This document shows positions 53,393-61,726 of a stretch of 64,000 bases of DNA, one piece after another. Position 1 is the first letter of the stretch, and each line of letters starts with the position of its first letter. Source of the DNA: Sinanaerobacter sp. ZZT-01 (GTDB lineage Bacteria > Bacillota > Clostridia > Peptostreptococcales > Anaerovoracaceae); the NCBI RefSeq assembly GCF_035621135.1, contig NZ_CP141728.1, positions 2,232,001 through 2,296,000 on the forward strand. The letters are read 5' to 3'. Both the position numbers and the translations under genes were made by a program. Under the pieces are notes generated by a model that saw nothing but the letters and a program-made list of their open reading frames with translations, searched no databases and was not told where the DNA came from.

Positions 53393-54111
53393 TTTAAAAG
53401 ATATTAAAGTAGATATTATTTCTGGATTTCTAGGTGCGGGAAAAACAACATTGCTAAAAAAGTTGATTCGTGAGGGGTATCTCTTTGTTCACCATGATGA
53501 GCTTTGCTTTTTTACTCTCTCTTTGCTCTTCCTCGGATGCAGCAGAGCTTATCTGTTTTATGTTACGCCTAAAATGCTTCCTTACCTTTGCTTTTCTGTT
53601 GTCGTGTTTATAGTCTGGGGTGCTTCAAACTTATTAAAAGATATAAAAGGGAGATTTAAAAAGAAGCATATGCATTGTTTCATTCTTATTATTCCTGTCT
53701 TGATGATTAGTTTGACCCAGTCCGCATCTTTACAAGAAACTGACTTAGGGGGTTATTCTTCCGGATTATTAACGTCAGAAAAGAGTGATGGTAGCAAAGA
53801 AAAGAATAATATAACATCATTAGATGAGGAGGAATTGGAACCAATCGATAACGCAGCGGGTGATGCCAGTATGAACGAAAGCAGCTTCAAAAAATCAATT
53901 TTCTCTTGTACGCCCATTGATGACGTGTTGTGTTGCAGATGTAGCATACATCGGCTTTATCTGTAATTATGAATCTGCCAGTCAGCTGGCTGAGGACGAT
54001 TGGATACAGATAGAGGGAAAAATTGCAGTTCATGATTCTGTCGTGCAAATTGATATAAGCTCTACAGTGCCGACGGAACCAGCGAGTGAGTATTATGTTT
54101 ACCCGTTTTAA
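53373..54111 (+). pseudogene. CobW GTPase N-terminus fused in frame to a DUF1980/TIGR03943 membrane protein, with a frameshift
   Basis: From GTG 53373 the first 35 codons are a CobW/G3E metallochaperone start with P-loop GFLGAGKTTLLKKLI. At about 53472-53480 the frame passes directly into a TIGR03943-type protein: two membrane segments with YVTPKMLPYL between them, then an Asp/Ser-rich linker. The conserved end of that family (QFSLVRPLMTCCVAD, then YIGFIC and WIQIEGKI) lies in the next frame to TAA 54111. The shift falls at the A6 run 53889-53894. CobW proteins and DUF1980 proteins are both common Zur-regulon neighbours, so a deletion removed the genes between. Probably non-functional, unless slippage restores the end. 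Confidence 0.75.
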
Positions 54112-54170
54112 GCGAGTGTATCGAATAAAATAAGAGGTACGGAGTGAGAAAAATGGATAGTAGCACAAGT

Positions 54171-54205
54171 AAGAGTATGTTTGAAGCATACTCTTATTTT
54201 CTTTT
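54171..54205 (+). terminator. Terminator of the znu operon
   Basis: AAGAGTATG (54171-54179) pairs with CATACTCTT (54187-54195), then a T-rich run. From 54206 to 54470 no gene is seen apart from a leader hairpin. Confidence 0.85.
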
Positions 54206-54402
54206 TAACGTGCGAAAAAATTACAGGGTAAAATGATAATATATAAAATTAATTCTGAATAAAGTTCTTCATATGTGAATAAATAAAACAATTCATTGTA
54301 AAGTGAGAAAATCTAAAGTTATTGTTAAAAAAAAAACAAAAATGGGTTGAATTTATGAACCTTTACAGATATACTATTTTACATAAATGAATTCGGAAAG
54401 AG

Positions 54403-54440
54403 GATATTGATTTATTTGCTGAAAAAATAAATCAAATATC
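54403..54440 (+). other. Leader hairpin upstream of the CoA-transferase gene
   Basis: GATATTGATTTATT (from 54403) pairs with AATAAATCAAATATC (54426-54440) with one bulge. AT-rich and without a T-run; possibly a regulatory or stabilising structure. Confidence 0.35.
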
Positions 54441-54470
54441 TGATTGTAGCTATGTTAATAGGAGGATTTC

Positions 54471-55790
54471 ATGTTAAATTGGAGAGAAGATTACAAAAAG
54501 AAGCTGACGACAGCAGAAGAGGCTGTTAAATTAATAAGATCAGGGGATAAAGTAGTGTTGTCTCATGCGGTTTCCGAGCCCGTTGCACTGGTTGATGCGA
54601 TGGTTGCGAATGCAGATGCATATAGGGATATTGAAATAAGTACAATGGTTACGCTAGGAAAAGGAGAGTATACAAAGCCTGAGTATAAAGATCGTTTTAA
54701 ATTTAACGGTTGGTTCCTCAGTGCATGTACAAGAGGTTGTGTGGCAGAGCATCGAGGTGATTTTACACCGGTATTTTTCCACGAAGTGCCACATTATATT
54801 AGAAAGGACATTTTTCATGTTGATGTCTGTCTTGCTATGGTATCTCCTCCTGATGAACATGGCTATTGCAATTTAGGAGTTTCAGCAGATTATTCAGTGC
54901 AGGCGATCCGTTCGGCCAAAACGGTTATTGCGCAAATAAATGACCAGGTTCCTGTGACTTTTGGAGATACATATATCCATGTAAGTGAAATCGATGCGTT
55001 TGTAGAGCGTTCGCAACCGCTTCCAAACATGAGCTTACCGCATATCGGAGACATTGAGCTTACTATTGGAAAATATTGTGCTTCTTTAGTTCCGGATGGA
55101 GCTACGTTACAGCTTGGAATTGGTGCAATTCCAGATGCAGTACTGCAATCCCTAAAGGACAAAAAAAATCTTGGAATTCACTCAGAAATGATTTCAGATG
55201 GTGTTGTAGACTTATATGAAGCGGGAGTGATTAATAACTCTCAGAAATCTTTACACAAAGGCAAAATGATCGTTACGTTCCTAATGGGAACGAAGCGCCT
55301 GTATGATTTTGCACATAAAAACGCGGTTTTAGAGATGCATACGGTAGACTATGTAAACAGTCCGATTATCATTGCACAAAATTCCAATATGGTATGTATT
55401 AACTCAGCGCTGTCGGTTGACTTTATGGGGCAGATTGTCTCTGATACGATTGGAGATATGCAATTTAGCGGTGTCGGCGGTCAAGTAGACTTTATGCGTG
55501 GTGCTGCTATGTCATTGGATCAGAAAGGAAAAGGAATTATTGCGATGCCATCGGCTACTGTAAAGAAAGATGGAACGATGATTTCTAAAATTACAGGATG
55601 CATTCAACAGGGAGCTGCTGTGACAACGTCCAGACAGGATGCGGATTATGTTGTTACTGAATATGGAATTGCTGAATTAAAAGGGAAAACGCTACGGCAG
55701 CGGGCGAAAAATTTAATCGCAATTGCTCACCCGCAGTTCCGTGAAGAATTGAAGGATTTATATAAGAAAAAATTTGGTGAAACACTCTAA
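54471..55790 (+). CDS. Acetyl-CoA:4-hydroxybutyrate-type CoA-transferase
   Basis: A 439-residue class I CoA-transferase of the acetyl-CoA hydrolase/transferase family. The catalytic Glu is Glu239 in LGIHSEMISDG, matching Glu238 of the Clostridium aminobutyricum 4-hydroxybutyrate enzyme; the oxyanion loop QLGIGAIPDAV and the late GVGGQVDFMRGA are intact. It would exchange CoA between acetyl- or butyryl-CoA and a carboxylic acid in fermentation. No 4-hydroxybutyryl-CoA dehydratase is nearby, so the acid is not certain. AGGAGG precedes the ATG. Confidence 0.88.
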   Translation: MLNWREDYKKKLTTAEEAVKLIRSGDKVVLSHAVSEPVALVDAMVANADAYRDIEISTMVTLGKGEYTKPEYKDRFKFNGWFLSACTRGCVAEHRGDFTPVFFHEVPHYIRKDIFHVDVCLAMVSPPDEHGYCNLGVSADYSVQAIRSAKTVIAQINDQVPVTFGDTYIHVSEIDAFVERSQPLPNMSLPHIGDIELTIGKYCASLVPDGATLQLGIGAIPDAVLQSLKDKKNLGIHSEMISDGVVDLYEAGVINNSQKSLHKGKMIVTFLMGTKRLYDFAHKNAVLEMHTVDYVNSPIIIAQNSNMVCINSALSVDFMGQIVSDTIGDMQFSGVGGQVDFMRGAAMSLDQKGKGIIAMPSATVKKDGTMISKITGCIQQGAAVTTSRQDADYVVTEYGIAELKGKTLRQRAKNLIAIAHPQFREELKDLYKKKFGETL

Positions 55791-55799
55791 GTAAAAGAC

Positions 55800-55955
55800 T
55801 TTTATGAAGCTTTTGAAAGATGTGTGATATCCGAGTTAAAACGCTTCTCCCCATTTGCTGAAAGATAGTGGCAGCTGAATTCAAAAATTTTTTTACTCCA
55901 TTTTTGAAATGGCGAGCTCTTAGGCGACTCAGTATAACCGTACATGAAGGTGAGA
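55800..55955. other. Non-coding stretch of unknown nature after the CoA-transferase
   Basis: No open frame of note. TTCAAAAAT (around 55879) can pair with ATTTTTGAA (around 55902). The composition is richer in GC than flanking spacers. I could not match it to a known RNA or mobile element. Confidence 0.3.
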
Positions 55956-55958
55956 AGC

Positions 55959-56018
55959 ACTAGATAACTTATCTAGTTTTATAAAAGAGCATTCTATATT
56001 ATATAGGATGCTTTTTTC
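55959..56018 (+). terminator. Two tandem terminator hairpins
   Basis: ACTAGATAA (55959-55967) and TTATCTAGT (55969-55977) form a perfect repeat followed by TTT. Shortly after, AGCATTCTAT (from about 55987) pairs with ATAGGATGCT followed by six T. Confidence 0.75.
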
Positions 56019-56075
56019 ATTTTGATAAAAATATAGCTGTATAGCGGAATACAGAGGATAACTTGATTATTTGTG

Positions 56076-56081
56076 GTATAA
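56076..56081 (+). promoter_or_regulatory. Extended -10 promoter before rlmN
   Basis: TATAAT at 56076-56081 is preceded by TGG (extended -10 TGn). It lies downstream of the TTG at 56063, which argues that translation of rlmN begins later, at 56147. Confidence 0.45.
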
Positions 56082-56146
56082 TAAAAGAAAAAAGATTTAC
56101 CAAAGAAAGGGATACCATTCAGACTTCATATGGTATAGAAAATAAG

Positions 56147-57169
56147 ATGAAACAAAACATGAAAGATATGAACAAAGAAGAACTCGAGACTTTTTTTAAG
56201 AATATGGGGGAACCGATATTTCGTGCAAAACAAGTGTTTTCATGGATGTATCGTGGGGCCTTTTCTTTTGAAGAAATGACAAATTTACCAAAGCATTTAA
56301 GAGAAAAATTGGATTGTGATGCGCAGATTAAGTATTTGGATATACGAAAAAAACAAGTTTCAGAAAAAGATGGGACGCGTAAATACTTATTCGGGCTTCT
56401 AGATGGAAATGCGATCGAGACAGTTTATATGCAGTATAAGCACGGAAATTCTATTTGCATATCTTCACAAGCGGGTTGTCGTATGGGGTGTCGTTTTTGT
56501 GCATCTACGGCCAATGGGTTGCAGCGAAATTTGACTGCCGGCGAAATGGTGGATCAAATATTGATGGTGGAGAAGGATACCGCTTCTAAAATCAGCAATG
56601 TTGTAGTAATGGGGACAGGAGAACCATTTGACAATTATGAAAATTTATGCCGGTTTATAGAACTGATTCATGATAAAGACGGACTGAATATAGGACTTCG
56701 TAATATTACAGTATCTACGTGTGGGATCATTCCGAAAATAAAAGAATTTTCAATGGACTTTCCACAGGTGAATCTTGCGGTTTCTCTGCATGCAGCAGAT
56801 GAGCATGCTCGCAATCAGCTTATGCCGATTAATCAACGTTATCCAATGGAAGAACTGTTACAGGCATGCAGGGACTATGCGAAAAAAACGGGCAGGCGCA
56901 TTACCTTTGAGTATACTTTAGTTGCAGGGGTAAATGACACACCAAAACATGCACAGCAATTGAGAAGTAAGCTGTCTGGGATTCTATGTCATGTAAATCT
57001 GATTCCTTTAAATACAGTGAGTGAAAACAATTGGAGGGGAACGAAGAGAGCGCTTGCCGGACAATTTGCGGAAATACTAGGGCAAAAAGGTATTCCTGTC
57101 ACGATTCGAAGAGAATTAGGCAGTGATATTTCGGCTGCATGCGGGCAATTACGGCTAAATCAAAAATAG
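56147..57169 (+). CDS. rlmN: 23S rRNA/tRNA adenine-C2 methyltransferase RlmN
   Basis: A 340-residue radical-SAM methyltransferase. The SAM cluster cysteines are Cys111, Cys115 and Cys118 (GCRMGCRFC), and the methyl-carrier Cys lies in ISAACGQL near the end. It modifies A2503 of 23S rRNA and A37 of some tRNAs. ATG 56147 is chosen because upstream codons overlap the promoter; its ribosome-binding site is weak. The frame is open to 56063. Confidence 0.94.
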   Translation: MKQNMKDMNKEELETFFKNMGEPIFRAKQVFSWMYRGAFSFEEMTNLPKHLREKLDCDAQIKYLDIRKKQVSEKDGTRKYLFGLLDGNAIETVYMQYKHGNSICISSQAGCRMGCRFCASTANGLQRNLTAGEMVDQILMVEKDTASKISNVVVMGTGEPFDNYENLCRFIELIHDKDGLNIGLRNITVSTCGIIPKIKEFSMDFPQVNLAVSLHAADEHARNQLMPINQRYPMEELLQACRDYAKKTGRRITFEYTLVAGVNDTPKHAQQLRSKLSGILCHVNLIPLNTVSENNWRGTKRALAGQFAEILGQKGIPVTIRRELGSDISAACGQLRLNQK

Positions 57170-57190
57170 TAATCGATTCATTATTCTTCC

Positions 57191-57219
57191 TTGCTCCGTT
57201 TGAGTGCTTAGTGTATAAT
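57191..57219 (+). promoter_or_regulatory. Promoter of the P-loop gene
   Basis: TTGCTC (57191-57196) and TATAAT (57214-57219), spacer 17 nt. Confidence 0.6.
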
Positions 57220-57259
57220 TTAATTATCTCAAAATTGTGAAAATGAGGAGGCGGTTCAA

Positions 57260-57679
57260 ATGGTTAAATTATTAATTGGACACAAGGGTAGCGGAAAGAC
57301 CAAACAAATGATATTTCTTGCAAACCAAAGTGTTGACGCCAAAGATGGCAGCATCGTATTCATTAACAGAAATCATAGACTTATGCTGGACTTAAATCAT
57401 CGTATACGGGTGGTTTGTATGGAAGATTACGAACATATAACGAATTCAGATGAATACATTGGGTTTGTGTATGGTATAATCAGTTCGGATCATGATATTG
57501 AGGAAATCTACATTGAGAGCATATTAAAATATGCAGATATTCAATTAAAGGATTTAGAAGAATTTTTAACGCGTTTGGATCGAATCTCACAAAAATATGG
57601 GCCTGATTTTATTGTAAGCATTAGTGTAGAAATGCAAGAACTTGGTGATTTTATAAAGAAGTATAAAATCTTAAATTGA
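57260..57679 (+). CDS. Small P-loop ATP-binding protein, function unknown
   Basis: A 139-residue protein opening with a textbook Walker A (LIGHKGSGKTKQMI, residues 5-18) but no clear Walker B or helicase motifs. An acidic, helical second half follows. It resembles short conserved clostridial P-loop proteins sometimes labelled PilT-like; nothing here supports a pilus role. It has its own promoter, GAGGAGG ribosome-binding site and terminator, so it is a single-gene unit. Confidence 0.7.
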   Translation: MVKLLIGHKGSGKTKQMIFLANQSVDAKDGSIVFINRNHRLMLDLNHRIRVVCMEDYEHITNSDEYIGFVYGIISSDHDIEEIYIESILKYADIQLKDLEEFLTRLDRISQKYGPDFIVSISVEMQELGDFIKKYKILN

Positions 57680-57698
57680 AAAATTTGAGTATGGTATC

Positions 57699-57724
57699 AG
57701 GCGGTAAACAATTACCGCCTTTTT
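57699..57724 (+). terminator. Terminator of the P-loop gene
   Basis: AGGCGGTAA (57699-57707) pairs exactly with TTACCGCCT (57712-57720), then four T. Confidence 0.88.
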
Positions 57725-57754
57725 GATGAAAAAATTAGGAGAAATCAAGAACTT

Positions 57755-58402
57755 ATGAATATTAGTGATATTAAAGAAACTTTAGGAAACAGAAGCCCGC
57801 GCATTATGGAAATCAAGAAAGAAAATGCAGTTTTTCTTCCTATAATAGAATGGAACGGAGAGTTGTCACTGCTTTTTGAAGTACGTTCTGATACTTTAAA
57901 ACATCAGCCCGGAGAAGTCTGCTTTCCCGGCGGCAGGCGAGAAGAAGGAGAGACCTTGAAAGAGTGTGCCTGTAGAGAGACTGCGGAAGAATTAGGTATT
58001 CATGAGGAGGATATTGAAATTTATGGACAGTTTGATACCCTGCATAACTATACAAATGTAACAATACACACATTTATAGGAACAATATCCAAAAAAGCGA
58101 TAAATTTATTAAATTTTGATAATAGTGGAAAAGCAGATTATATTTCCAATTTAGGTGAGGTTAAGGAGTTGTTTCTTGTGCCGATTTCTTTCTTTCAAAA
58201 TAAGAAACCCTATGTCTATCCATTTGCTGTAAAACCCCAAATTAAAGAGGATTTTCCCTATTACATGTTAAACTCACCTGAAAAATATAAGTGGCTGGAG
58301 GGAGAGTATACCGTACCTATTTTTCATTATAAAAAATATGTAATATGGGGTATGACAGCACGTATATTATGTCATTTTATGGAAGAATTTAAAATTGGAT
58401 AA
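57755..58402 (+). CDS. Nudix hydrolase, CoA-pyrophosphatase type
   Basis: A 215-residue Nudix protein with the box GGRREEGETLKECACRETAEELGI (23 residues; Gly, Glu and REtaEE in place, about 60-82). It is preceded by the HQPGEVCFPGGR segment that marks the NudL/CoA-diphosphatase branch. It would hydrolyse CoA or acyl-CoA pyrophosphates. Confidence 0.85.
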   Translation: MNISDIKETLGNRSPRIMEIKKENAVFLPIIEWNGELSLLFEVRSDTLKHQPGEVCFPGGRREEGETLKECACRETAEELGIHEEDIEIYGQFDTLHNYTNVTIHTFIGTISKKAINLLNFDNSGKADYISNLGEVKELFLVPISFFQNKKPYVYPFAVKPQIKEDFPYYMLNSPEKYKWLEGEYTVPIFHYKKYVIWGMTARILCHFMEEFKIG

Positions 58403-58498
58403 TTTTGAGGGTTGGAATAGGGGTTTTTGTTAAACTATAATGACAAGCAAGCGGTAAGTAGACACAAAATACTCAGAAAAAAAAGGAGGACAAATTCT

Positions 58499-59290
58499 AT
58501 GAATCGTTTTGTTAAAAAGTTGGTACCCTTATGCATGTTAATGGTGGTAGCGGTACCGATACAAGCCTCAGCAGCCGAAAAAGATCAAACTTGTTTAGAC
58601 GCAGTAAAAGATTACAATAATTGTTTCAACAATATCAATAAGCTAGAATCGTTTGATTTGAACTGTGTTAAAAATCAAACAGATGCTCAAAAAAAGTTTT
58701 TTGAAAATTTTACATGTGAGATTGGTGATCTGCCACAAAATTGTGCAGAAGCAATTATACCAACCAATACATGGACAAACTGCTTTGAGGTGACGGCACC
58801 GATTAAACCGGTAGAACAGCCGACAAATTCACCGGAAGATCAAGGGGAAGTAAATAACCCGACGGATCCGACAAAGGAGCCAGAACCAACACAGAACCAA
58901 TCCATTGGTACATATGAACAGCAGGTAGCAGATCTTGTAAATCAAGAGAGAGCAAAACAGGGACTTTCACCGCTTACCCTGAATACAGAACTATCTTCTG
59001 TTGCAGAGACAAAAGCTGCGGATATGAGAGATAAAAATTATTTTTCTCATACCTCACCAACATATGGTTCACCATTTGATATGATGAAACAGTTTGGTAT
59101 CAGCTACAAATCAGCAGGCGAAAATATTGCAATGGGTCAGAAATCCCCAGAATCCGTTATGAACGGATGGATGAATTCGGAGGGACACAGAGCAAATATT
59201 TTAAATGCAAATTACACTGAAATTGGTGTTGGATATGTAACCGACAGCAATGGTAATACATACTGGGTGCAGATGTTTATTCGTCCGTAG
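58499..59290 (+). CDS. Secreted CAP-domain protein with a cysteine-rich N-terminal region
   Basis: 263 residues starting at ATG 58499 (AAGGAGG upstream; an upstream frame lacks one). Signal peptide to about residue 25 (ASA/AEK). Then a short region with six cysteines in NC/TC contexts (about 30-100), a Pro/Thr/Glu linker, and a C-terminal CAP/SCP domain of the YkwD type (YEQQVADLVNQERAKQGLSPL, HTSPTYGSPF, GENIAMG, GHRANILNANYTEIGVGY). CAP proteins of this type are seen in spore coats and on cell surfaces; the function is unknown. Confidence 0.85.
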   Translation: MNRFVKKLVPLCMLMVVAVPIQASAAEKDQTCLDAVKDYNNCFNNINKLESFDLNCVKNQTDAQKKFFENFTCEIGDLPQNCAEAIIPTNTWTNCFEVTAPIKPVEQPTNSPEDQGEVNNPTDPTKEPEPTQNQSIGTYEQQVADLVNQERAKQGLSPLTLNTELSSVAETKAADMRDKNYFSHTSPTYGSPFDMMKQFGISYKSAGENIAMGQKSPESVMNGWMNSEGHRANILNANYTEIGVGYVTDSNGNTYWVQMFIRP

Positions 59291-59303
59291 GACATTAAAA
59301 GAG

Positions 59304-59340
59304 AAAAACCTCTTTCATCATAAGATGAAAGAGGTTTTTT
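59304..59340 (+). terminator. Terminator after the CAP gene
   Basis: AAAAACCTCTTTCATC (59304-59319) pairs with GATGAAAGAGGTTTTT (59324-59339). Confidence 0.9.
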
Positions 59341-59431
59341 GTATATTTTTATTTTTAATGATGATTGTTTTGGGAATTTATACTATGATGGAAGTAGTAA
59401 TAGAAGTGGTAACGGAAAGGATGTGATTTTT

Positions 59432-60244
59432 TTGAGTTTTAAATTGGCTCTTTGTCAGATGCTTGTAACAGCTAATCCGGAAGAGAACCGTGAACGAGCT
59501 TCTCAAATGGTACGTGAAGCAGCTAAAAACGGAGCAGAAATGATTGCACTGCCGGAAATGTTTCATACCCCTTATTCTTTAAAAAGTATTGCAGCAAATA
59601 AAGAAAAAGCGGATGGCAGATCAGTAACGATGTTGGCGTCCCTTGCAAAAGAGTGTCATGTTTATCTGATAGGGGGTTCGATTGCAGAGCAAGAAGGCGA
59701 TGCACTTTATAATACCTGCTTTGTTTTTGGACCGAATGGAGATTTAATCGGAAAACATAGGAAGGCGCATCTATTTGATGTCGATGTAAAGGGTGGAATC
59801 CGTTTTATGGAATCAGATATTTTTAAACCTGGAGAAGAAGTTACGATTGTAACAACTGAATTCTGTGATGTGGGAATCGGAATTTGCTATGATGTTCGAT
59901 TCCCTGAATTGTTTCGGAACATGACCTTAAAAGGCGCGAAGCTTATTGTTTTACCGGCATCCTTTAATATGACTACAGGCCCCGCTCATTGGGATCTTAC
60001 GATGAGAGCAAGAGCCTTGGATAATCAAATCTATTTTGCAGGGGTATCGCCAGCACGCAATTTGGAAAGCAGTTATCATTCTTTTGGAAGCTCTTGCATA
60101 ACGACCCCTTGGGGTGAATTTTGTGCAAAGCTCGATTCCAACCCGGCAATTGCATATGGAACGATAGATTTAGAATATTTGGATCGTATTCGAAAAGAAC
60201 TTCCTTTATTAAAGCAAAGGAAGATTGAATTATATTCTCAGTAA
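59432..60244 (+). CDS. Carbon-nitrogen hydrolase, Nit2/omega-amidase-like
   Basis: A 270-residue nitrilase-superfamily amidase with the Glu42 (ALPEMF), Lys111 (GKHRKAHLFD) and Cys152 (GIGICYDVRFPEL) triad. The sequence is closest to the Nit2/omega-amidase branch, which removes the amide from alpha-ketoglutaramate or alpha-ketosuccinamate. TTG 59432 is chosen because AAAGGATGTGAT ends 7 nt before it and the product then begins MSFKLALCQM, as in relatives. It belongs to its own transcript. Confidence 0.88.
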   Translation: MSFKLALCQMLVTANPEENRERASQMVREAAKNGAEMIALPEMFHTPYSLKSIAANKEKADGRSVTMLASLAKECHVYLIGGSIAEQEGDALYNTCFVFGPNGDLIGKHRKAHLFDVDVKGGIRFMESDIFKPGEEVTIVTTEFCDVGIGICYDVRFPELFRNMTLKGAKLIVLPASFNMTTGPAHWDLTMRARALDNQIYFAGVSPARNLESSYHSFGSSCITTPWGEFCAKLDSNPAIAYGTIDLEYLDRIRKELPLLKQRKIELYSQ

Positions 60245-60252
60245 AAACTTGC

Positions 60253-60280
60253 TTGCAGTATGGAAAAAATGAGATATAAT
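60253..60280 (+). promoter_or_regulatory. Promoter of the BMP lipoprotein gene
   Basis: TTGCAG (60253-60258) and TATAAT (60275-60280), spacer 16 nt. Confidence 0.55.
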
Positions 60281-60321
60281 GGAAATGGTGATTACACATA
60301 AATTTATAGGAGGAAAATGAA

Positions 60322-61401
60322 ATGAAAAAAGTATTGGCATTCCTGTTGGTAATGGTAATGGCTTTGGGGATGGTTGCATGTGGCAACAGCACCGAACCGG
60401 AAACTTATGAAATTGCTATGATTACTGACATAGGATCAATCGATGACAAATCATTTAACCAAGGCACATGGGAAGGTATTGATGCTTATGCGACGGAAAA
60501 TAATATTACGCACAAGTATTATAAACCGACCGAGCAAAGCAATGATGCTTACCTTGCTGCAATTGAGCTGGCTGTACAAAGCGGGGCGAAGATTGTGGTA
60601 ACTCCCGGATATCTATTTGAAGAACCGATATATGTGGCACAAGATCAGTATCCAGACGTAACTTTTATTTTAATTGATGGAAATCCGCATGATGGAGACG
60701 ATAATTATAGAACAAATGATAACACAGTCGGTATTGTTTATGCCGAAGAGCAATCTGGTTATTTAGCAGGTTATGCTGCTGTGAAAGAAGGCTATACAAA
60801 GCTTGGATTTATGGGTGGAATGGAAGTGCCTGCGGTTACTCGTTTCGGGTATGGATTTGCGCAAGGTGCGGAAGCAGCCGCAAAGGAAATGGAAATTGAG
60901 TCAATTGATTTAAAATACCATTATACAGGAGGATTTGAAGCAACTCCTGAAATACAGACGAAAGCAGCTTCTTGGTATTCCGAAGGAACTGAGTGTATCT
61001 TTGCTTGTGGCGGCGGAGTCGGCAATTCCGTTATGTCTGCAGCAGAAGCAGTGGATAAGGTTGTAATTGGCGTTGATGTAGATCAGAGCAGTGAGTCGGA
61101 AACTGTAATAACTTCTGCTATGAAGGGGCTGGAAGCTTCGGTACAGTCTGCTCTAAGTGCTTACTATGCAGGAAAATTCCCAGGCGGTCAGAGCTTGGTT
61201 GAGGGGGCAGACAAGGATGGTGTAATGCTTCCTATGGAAACTTCTAAATTTAAAAAATTTACACAAAAAGAGTATGATGCTGTATATGCAAGGTTAGCTT
61301 CTAATGAAATCACCTTACAAAAAGATGAAAAATCAGATGGCACAGAATTGAAACCTTCTGATTTAGCGTTGAATATTGTAAAATTACAGCTTGTTGAATA
61401 G
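60322..61401 (+). CDS. BMP-family (PnrA-like) nucleoside-binding lipoprotein
   Basis: A 359-residue ABC solute-binding lipoprotein with lipobox GMVACG. The BMP/PnrA fold is marked by MITDIGSIDDKSFNQGTWEGI and, later, FMGGMEVPAVTRFGYGFAQGA and FACGGGVGNSV. Relatives bind purine nucleosides. It precedes the matching ATPase and permease, but a terminator lies between, so this subunit is probably made in excess. Confidence 0.92.
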   Translation: MKKVLAFLLVMVMALGMVACGNSTEPETYEIAMITDIGSIDDKSFNQGTWEGIDAYATENNITHKYYKPTEQSNDAYLAAIELAVQSGAKIVVTPGYLFEEPIYVAQDQYPDVTFILIDGNPHDGDDNYRTNDNTVGIVYAEEQSGYLAGYAAVKEGYTKLGFMGGMEVPAVTRFGYGFAQGAEAAAKEMEIESIDLKYHYTGGFEATPEIQTKAASWYSEGTECIFACGGGVGNSVMSAAEAVDKVVIGVDVDQSSESETVITSAMKGLEASVQSALSAYYAGKFPGGQSLVEGADKDGVMLPMETSKFKKFTQKEYDAVYARLASNEITLQKDEKSDGTELKPSDLALNIVKLQLVE

Positions 61402-61467
61402 CATGTTTTGAATCAGAAAAGAAAAAGCAGAAATAAAGAGTAGCGTCCACAAGCGTTATTCTGATGT

Positions 61468-61503
61468 AAGCCATAAGACTTATGCAGTCTTATGGCTTTT
61501 CTA
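61468..61503 (+). terminator. Internal terminator between the binding protein and the ATPase gene
   Basis: AAGCCATAAGACT (61468-61480) pairs with AGTCTTATGGCTT (61486-61498), then T. A partial terminator would set the binding-protein to ATPase ratio. Confidence 0.88.
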
Positions 61504-61519
61504 TTATCTAAATACTGAT

Positions 61520-61540
61520 TTTACAGATAGAATCTGTAAA
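61520..61540. promoter_or_regulatory. Palindrome upstream of the ATPase gene
   Basis: TTTACAGAT (61520-61528) and ATCTGTAAA (61532-61540) are exact inverted repeats around AGA. It could be an operator for the downstream genes. Confidence 0.35.
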
Positions 61541-61726
61541 TTGTAATCATGAGGATGACTTTTAGATGTTTGTCTAGATACGTAATTGAATTAAAAAGCA
61601 TTTAAATGAGAGTAAGAAAGAGACAGGAATCCTTTAAATTGATTTCTTTTTTTCATAAAATCGATTATAATATATAGTATAGTGAAACATAAATACATGA
61701 TAGCACTGCATGGGGGTAAAAATAGG

